Below are positions 7,101 to 12,637 of a stretch of 12,637 nt of DNA, in pieces. The translations under genes and the position numbers were made by a program. The stretch is from Ochromonadaceae sp. CCMP2298 (Eukaryota; Sar; Synurophyceae; Ochromonadales; Ochromonadaceae), in the NCBI GenBank assembly GCA_026770595.1, contig MU634063.1, forward strand, positions 3,899-16,535. The letters are read 5' to 3'. The notes beneath the pieces were generated by a model. That model ran no database searches, had not been told where the DNA came from, and worked only from the letters and a program-made list of their open reading frames with translations. Every line of letters begins with the position of its first letter. Position 1 is the first letter of the stretch.

Positions 7101-10100
7101 ACGCGAACATCGACTGCCCCGTGTTGGCGTACACGTTCATACGCCTAACGCCCATGAAGCGCATCGTTGAGCACACCTCCTGCCCCCCCAGGACTCCCAG
7201 GTCTTCCACGAGCGATCTCGTGTGCTCCAAAGTCACCCCCATAGATGTGCGGTCCTTGCCAGACTTGCACATTATGGCCGTAATACCGCCCATCTCCCGA
7301 CACAGCGCGCTGGTGCTCAGCAGCACATCGACATGCTTCTCGTGGGGCGTGCGGGCACTCTCCGCGACCGCCCGGCGGACCTGCTCGAACAGCCGGTCAT
7401 TCATGTTGGCCACCTTCTTCGCCAATGCCCCCAGGCGCTTCTCCAGTTCCACCGGCGTGCTGTTAGCCGCAGTCAGAACGTCCGTTACGCTCTTGCGCTT
7501 GCGCATGAATGAGCGCTGGGGCACGAGGCGCGGGGGGGGCGTGGTGAATGTATTGACCAAGCTGAGGCGCTCGATAAAACTGAGCTGCCTATCGGACGTC
7601 GGGCGGGGGGCTTTGAGGGAGACGATGGATGCCAGAATGTCGGGTTTCTTGCCCTCCAGTTGGAACAGCAGCGCAGCGCGGTAGTTTTTGTAGTACACCT
7701 CCAGCCTGGCGAGGGTGGCGGTGTTGATCTCGACCTGCCTAAGCACCTCCCTGGATGCAGATATGTTGGCTAGAGTTTGCATCTCATTCACCCCCTGTGT
7801 GAACACCAGCCCCACCAATTCAGCTGTAGCGTACACTATGTACTGGCGGTCAGCGTTTGTACACCTTACGGAGGGGTTTCGGTTGAAACTTAGGGGACTC
7901 ATGGGAATATCCTGGGGCGTCATGGAGCGACTGTCAAATTGGCTCATGTCCCGCTGCGCCTGGGCGATTGCCAGACCTTCAGATTCGCCCACCTCTATGT
8001 CCAGGATTATCCGGCCTGTCAGATCTCGTTGGCAAGATACGCCCTCGCCTCGCCCCACGATGGAGCTGTCCTCCTCGTCCATGTCTTATAGGAGAAGGGT
8101 TAGATATGTACAGTAGAGGAGGGGGATGTATGTATTTATATATTCATATATTAATTTTTACAAATATGTATACATGTATACGTATATTCATATATGCATA
8201 TATACGTATATACATATATATGTGTTTACGTACCTTGGTCGTCCATCTCCCCCATCTCCTCGCGCACCACCAATCTCACCGTGACCAATGACAGCCACAC
8301 TGCGGACATATCGAGGTCCTCGATCATGCCCAACTCCGCCCCCTGAGTGGACAGCATGCTCTGGAACAGCACCACGAAGCCGATCTTCAGACAGCGAGCC
8401 AAGGCGTCCATAAATTTCCCCCCGTACTGTGCAGCCAGGGTGCATATAGTACGTACTGCGGTGGCCGCCACGCCCAAAGCTTGCGAGCCACACATGTCGA
8501 TGCGCCTGGCTAGATCCACCTTACGCTTCATGACCTCCCCACAGTCCTCGAGGTCCACACAAGCTCTGCCGAATATACTATGCGCCTCCCTAGGCCGCGC
8601 TGCGAATAGGCTGTGCAGACCCTGCAGACTGGGCGCCTGTACCACGTTTGTAGGAAGGGGTGTACAAAAGGTGTTTTTATTAGGTGTATGAAGGGGTATA
8701 TAGATGTAGGGGATAGGTGATATAGCGAGGGTTAATACAAGACAAAGGGGAGGGGTACCTGTATTGCCACATTAGTGAGGTGTATAAGTGTATGAAGGGG
8801 TTATATATAGATATAGATAGGGGTTTAATGAACATGTGCGTATAGTTAATAGTACCTGTATGGCCTCCATCCACTTCAGCCGCTGGTGCAGGTCCGTGAC
8901 CTCATGCAGCAGTTTGCGCAATCCGCCGTCCGAAAATTTCATCTCGTGGGCGGCCGGCACGCCCACTGTTATAGTGGGGGTGCAGCAGACTCCGTATTGG
9001 TAGGCTCCGGCGCCTCTCCAGTTGTCGAACGCGTCGAGGGGCTGCTCGGGCTCGGGCATGCCTGCGATCATCTCGGGGAACGTGAAGTGCTTCGAGGTGA
9101 GCAGGTGCAGGTTGAGGTTGGTAGCACAATACTGCCAGCCAGTGTACTTTTTCCAAGTCGAGCGCCGCAGAACTCCCCCCCCCAGGGAGGGTTCTATTAC
9201 ATTGTTAATGCTCTTTCCAGCCTCGCCTGAGGAGCAGGTCTGCAGCACGATGGCTGAGTGCTCCAGGCTCTCTTGGTGCAAGTCTTCTACCGTCAGCAGC
9301 GAGGCGGTGGTGCGCTCGACCAGCGAGTCGTGCTCGTCCATTCCCAACACTGTCCCCATTGCCCCCATTGCCCCCATTGCTCCCAAGATAGGGATCGATT
9401 CAACCACCCCCACCACCCCTCCCACCACCCCCGTATGTGTGTGCCCTGTGTGTTTCTTGTGCCCCGCCGAGAGCACTTTCAGGTGCGCTTTTAGCCTCCC
9501 CACCGTGTCGAAAAAGTGCTCGTTCCGCTCCAGCTGGCCCATATTCATGAACGCCTGTGCGACAGAGACTGAGTAATGGGAGGCGACCAGCTGCTCCAGG
9601 GAGAGTGTTTGCCCCTGCGTGGTCACGAAGGAGTACAGGCGTTCGGCATAGGGCTGCCCCAGGGTGCCCAGGCCCTCTCTGTGGCGCGCCAGGGTCCTAT
9701 TTTTATATGTATATGTATTGAGTATGGGTATAAAGAGGCAGGCAGGGCACACGGCAGAACTATAGCTTCGCGTATATACTATGTATTACCTAGAGGTTAT
9801 CTTGATGATGCCTAGGTCGACCTTTGCCTCTTTGAACAGCGGCACTGCGATGTCCATAGGCACCTCGACCTTCACCTGCGTGTTGCCGGACATGAACACG
9901 AAGGTATAGTGTAGGGTTATTGTATTGTTTCAGTTATAGGATTATCAGAATATATTAGTGCAGGAGGGTTTAGGGCTCCACCTGCATGGCCACCCGAATC
10001 ACGTGGTGGGACTCGAACATCTTGCGAGGTATGATGGATTTTGCCACCTCCAGTTGCATAGCCAGATTGGACGCCTTAGAAGGCTCCCTCACATTCATCT

Positions 10101-12167
10101 CGTTCTCTTGCCTGTACACCACCACACGCACGTCTCTGCAGTTGTCAGGAATAGCCTCGGCCAGCAGGCAGAAGTTTATACAGTACTCGGATACGTAGTT
10201 CTCGCCATAGACAGGCTTGTCTTCCACAGTGCGCAATTCGGTGCGCGCCAGCTGCGTCCACTTAGAACCCCCCGCCAACGTCCCCGCCCCCGCCTCCTCC
10301 TCCTCCTCCGCGGGCTTGGGCGTATTGGCGAAAAGCACGACGAATATTTTATCCTGGTATGCGCAGACGTTGCACAGACGTACGCTGACCTGTAGTGAAA
10401 AAGACATAGTGTGTCGGTGAAATAGACATAGTGTGTCCGTGACCCGGAGAGGGAGTTGCCCAGGGGGGGCGGGTAGGGAAGGTTTAGAGGCAGAAAGGGT
10501 TAAAAACGAACACATTTGGGGGGGAGGGGTCATGACGGGGATAGAGGCAGAGAGAAAAGGTCACGAACACATTAACTGTGTGTTCATGATTTAATGGGTT
10601 TTAATGGGTGTCACCTGCAGCCCGGAGAGGGCGTCCCCTGCTAGGTAGTTGGAAGCTGTTGGCTCCTGGAAGGGCGCGGGACCGGGCTGCTTCTCTTGCT
10701 TCATCTAGGGGAGGGGATTGGGGAGGGGATTGGGGAGGGGATTGGGGAGGGGATTAGGGAGAGGGTAGTGGGAGAGAGGGATGGAGGTGGAGGGGGAGAG
10801 GTAAGACATGGAGGCACGATGGAGCATGGAAATGTTTGATGGAAGCGTGGACGAGCAGAGCACCAACCTAAGCACCCGCTTTCTCACAGCACAACACAGC
10901 ACAACACAGCACAACGCAGCACAACACAGCACAACACAGCACAACACAGCACAACACAGCACAACACAGCACAACACAGCACAGCACAGCACAGCACAGC
11001 TCAGCGCATAACCCAGCCCACCCCACTTACCAGCTTATATTGCCTCTTCTTCAGCCCCTTGGAGGCCATAGTCCGTGAACGGCGCGCAGCCCCCGCCGCA
11101 AAGGCTGCCGCGTTGGCGTTCGCGTTCTTATCCACCCTCTCCGCGCTCTGCTTTCGCTCGTCGTCTGAGTCATCCGAGTGGCTCTCGTACCCCTTCAGAC
11201 TATTAAGCATTCCCTTCTTCGCCTCCTGGCCCGGCGAGCATATTTTCGCATCCCTCCCAGGGCAGGAGGGGGGGTCTCGGGGGGAGGCAGAGGTGGGTGT
11301 GCCTGTGCCCGTACCTGTGCCCGGGGCAGACGCGAGTGACAGCTTATGCCTGGCGCCGCTGCCCAGCCCCTCCCTGCGCACGGTGTTCGATTTCAGCTCC
11401 AAGAAGGAGATTCCGGAGTATGTGGCGTCCCACCACTTGGCAGCCTCTACAGTGGCGCCATTGAGCTGCACAGCCTCGATGCAGATGTCCTCCACCCAGG
11501 CGCGCATCAAGTCCGGGTCGTCGAAGCGGATGTAGGTGTTCTGCTCCAGGTCGTCTAGCCCGCCCTTCATCATGATAACGTGCTCGTAACCGTCCACCTC
11601 CCGCGGAGGCATGACCTTCACGGCGGTCTCCAGTTCCAAAGGTATGGAGCCCAGCAGCGTCAGACTCTCGCGACTGTCGTAATAGCACAGTGATCGGATG
11701 TCCTTCCGCAGTACGAAGTAGCGCTTTTTCCAGTTCTGCATCCAGGATCCCTTCTTGTACAGGTACGTCTCGCACACAATGTCCGCTGTCGTGTACTGCT
11801 TCTTCTCATGAGGTTGCACCTGGTTGCGCCCGATGAGCTTGCCCATAATGAAGCTGGGGTCTTGCTCCCGGTACACGTTGTCAATAAACTCCCCATTGTT
11901 CGATATCTAAAGGGGGTGGTGGGGGTTAGGGTTAATTGTCCGTGGGGAGAAACAACGCAACGCTCTTACCCCGAATCTTTGCTTCTTGTCGGAGTCGAAT
12001 ATGGCTGGGAAAGTTATCCCCGCAACATTGACATCCTATGAGAGGGACACAGAGGGACACAGAAAGGGAGAGAGGCACAGAGAGAGGGAAACGGATGAAA
12101 GGTAAGAGTTGAGCGGTGCTGATCGGCGAGGAGAAGGTGTCACCTCAAGCGAGTCCTCCTTGTCCAT
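7021..12167 (-). CDS. INPP4: PH and C2 domain inositol polyphosphate 4-phosphatase (INPP4 family)
   Basis: Exons on the minus strand: 12167-12144, 12035-11970, 11906-11031, 10704-10615, 10389-9982, 9875-9790, 9696-8856, 8636-8234 and 8084-7021; 1285 residues, all phases consistent. The enzyme family removes the 4-phosphate from phosphatidylinositol 3,4-bisphosphate, ending PI3K signals at membranes. Seen: a PH domain at about 73-175 (YKKGSWMQNWKKRYFVL to MRAWVEDICIEA); a C2-like domain at about 345-490 (RTELRTVEDKPVYGENY); an INPP4 central block with YQYGV, GVPAAHEMKFSDGGLRKLL and FTQGVNEMQTLAN; and the CX5R active site CKSGKDR at residues 1204-1210 (7269-7249), followed by TSMGVTLE and a C-terminal CYRPPPG. 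Vertebrate enzymes start at the C2 domain, are about 925-980 residues long and have no PH domain. Low-complexity inserts (HTHTGVVGGVV, GAMGAMGAMG) lie in exon 7. Introns 1-8 show no introner sequence. Confidence 0.93.
7249..7269 (-). other. CX5R phosphatase active-site codons
   Basis: On the minus strand these 21 bases encode Cys-Lys-Ser-Gly-Lys-Asp-Arg, the catalytic P-loop of INPP4-type cysteine phosphatases. Cys1204 would be the nucleophile and Arg1210 binds phosphate. Both lysines typical of inositol-phosphate phosphatases are present, so the enzyme is predicted active. Confidence 0.9.
8085..8233 (-). repeat. Alternating TA/GT palindromic tract in INPP4 intron 8
   Basis: From about 8135 to 8222 the intron is almost entirely alternating purine-pyrimidine sequence (ATATGTATACATGTATACG and similar), rich in short palindromes that could form cruciforms. 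It directly follows the GTACGTAAAC donor in transcript order. Confidence 0.65.
8637..8855 (-). repeat. INPP4 intron 7 with GTGTATGAAGGGGTATATA repeats
   Basis: Two similar segments (about 8676-8710 and 8777-8823) share the GTGTATGAAGGGGT(T)ATATA core. The rest is AT- and G-rich. No coding content is seen; the 64-residue ORF here is a repeat artefact. Confidence 0.55.
10390..10614 (-). other. INPP4 intron 4 (225 bp)
   Basis: Contains two close copies of GACATAGTGTGTC(G/C)GTGA (about 10404-10443) and GGGGGG tracts, with CACGAACACATT and TTAATGGGT repeats near 10561-10610. Flanked by exon 4 (ending GDALSGLQ) and exon 5 (VSVRLCNV). No gene is seen in it. Confidence 0.5.
10708..10760. repeat. 12 bp ATTGGGGAGGGG tandem repeat in INPP4 intron 3
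   Basis: ATT recurs at 10717, 10729, 10741 and 10753, giving four 12 bp units. On the transcribed strand it is C/T-rich and ends at the CTAG acceptor of exon 4, so the array serves as the polypyrimidine tract. On the plus strand its G-runs could form a G-quadruplex. Confidence 0.8.
10886..11000. repeat. 10 bp CAGCACAACA tandem array in INPP4 intron 3
   Basis: About eleven units of a CACAGCACAA decamer run head to tail with a single substitution in one unit and a degenerate CACAG(CACAG)n end. The cysteine- and valine-rich ORF on the minus strand and the QH-rich ORF on the plus strand are translations of this array. Confidence 0.85.
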
Positions 12168-12637
12168 TTTAACTATTCAGACACCCCGCGCTCCAGCGAT
12201 TTTGAACGGAGATTGGACGCGGATAGCAGCCCAGCGCCTCAGAATCCCAAACAAGCTCGATCGAGGCGGTGAATGCTGACTTCCATTCCCACAAGCACCT
12301 CCTCCTTCTGCAAGCTTCAATCTTTTGGGCTGGGATCCTTTTGCCGCTCTGGGATCGCGCCTCTTTGGGTTTTTTTACTTTTCGACATTAAAACCCAAAT
12401 ATTCTCTCAAGCCGCGGCAGGGTTTTGCTGTTTCCAGATACTTTTTTGGCAGAGGGGCAGGGTTTTGCAGTTAACGCCAGTGCTGTGGGTTTTAGGGCAG
12501 GGTTTTTCACTTTTACAGATCACTTTTTTGGCAGAGGGACAGGGGTTTTTGCGAAAGTGGGCTGTAATGGGTTTTTACAGGCCACTTATAACCCACAGCA
12601 CTGGCGTTAAATACTGTACGTTACCTCGGGAAAGTGG
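12168..12637. promoter_or_regulatory. Upstream region of the INPP4-family gene with repeats
   Basis: The INPP4 leader and promoter should lie here. From 12360 on the sequence is dominated by T-run and GGCAGGG motifs: two diverged ~55 bp units (12416-12468 and 12496-12552) share ACTTTTTTGGCAGAGGG and CAGGGTTTT-type motifs. The inverted-repeat element at 12471-12610 overlaps the second unit. No TATA box was recognised. The 61-residue ORF at the edge is repeat-derived. Confidence 0.55.
12471..12610. mobile_element. TTAA-flanked inverted-repeat element, MITE-like
   Basis: Left end 12471-12491 is TTAACGCCAGTGCTGTGGGT plus T; right end 12590-12610 is its exact reverse complement, 21 of 21. Thus a 132 bp non-coding interior is bounded by inverted repeats and TTAA on both sides, as in piggyBac-type MITEs. 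The TTAA could instead be part of the repeat. A related GGCAGGG/TTTTTTGGCAGAGGG unit lies both inside and just outside the element, which complicates a simple single-insertion reading. Confidence 0.65.

Noticed and set aside
8135-8222. Replication origin or telomere-like sequence
   Set aside because: It is just an alternating purine-pyrimidine tract inside INPP4 intron 8; nothing ties it to replication.
10886-11000. CRISPR-like array
   Set aside because: It is a contiguous 10 bp tandem repeat with no spacers, inside a eukaryotic intron.
11059-11535. 158-residue plus-strand ORF
   Set aside because: Antisense of INPP4 exon 3, which encodes the PH domain and the following linker.

Overview
The window is nuclear DNA of a unicellular eukaryote. 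Four genes are cut by short GT-AG introns. The introns often carry a CTAAC branch-point motif and many hold microsatellites. An IFT27 homologue implies a cilium or flagellum. The M16 peptidase begins with a signal peptide followed by Phe and an Arg-rich stretch, which is how plastid-targeting leaders look in algae with a red secondary plastid. A photosynthetic stramenopile or similar alga is my best guess. The species cannot be fixed from sequence alone.

Layout, left to right. (1) 1-2767, minus strand: insulysin/pitrilysin-type M16 zinc peptidase, seven exons seen, running off the left edge. (2) 3205-4108, minus: IFT27, a Rab-like GTPase of intraflagellar transport, four exons, complete. (3) 4718-6374, plus: ERD2/KDEL receptor, seven exons, complete. 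(4) 7021-12167, minus: a 1285-residue PH-C2 inositol polyphosphate 4-phosphatase of the INPP4 family, nine exons, complete. IFT27 and the KDEL receptor diverge from a 609 bp spacer; the KDEL receptor and INPP4 converge on a 646 bp spacer. The four genes have unrelated housekeeping roles (plastid or organelle proteolysis, cilium, ER retrieval, phosphoinositide signalling), so this is ordinary eukaryotic gene order, not an operon. Exon joins were derived by hand; reading phase closes at every junction and protein similarity continues across nearly all of them.

The most interesting observation is that three introns in two unrelated genes (M16 intron 4; KDEL receptor introns 3 and 6) are copies of one 138-160 bp sequence. 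In each case the copy fills the intron from donor to acceptor. Its ends are imperfect terminal inverted repeats that also carry the splice sites, and inside it are a CTAAC motif and an AG-free tract. This is the signature of introner elements, transposons that create introns as they insert. The window also holds a TTAA-flanked inverted-repeat element at the right edge, a long foldback between the divergent promoters, a near-perfect palindrome between M16 and IFT27, several intronic minisatellites, and an AT-richer orphan ORF near 6.7-7.0 kb.
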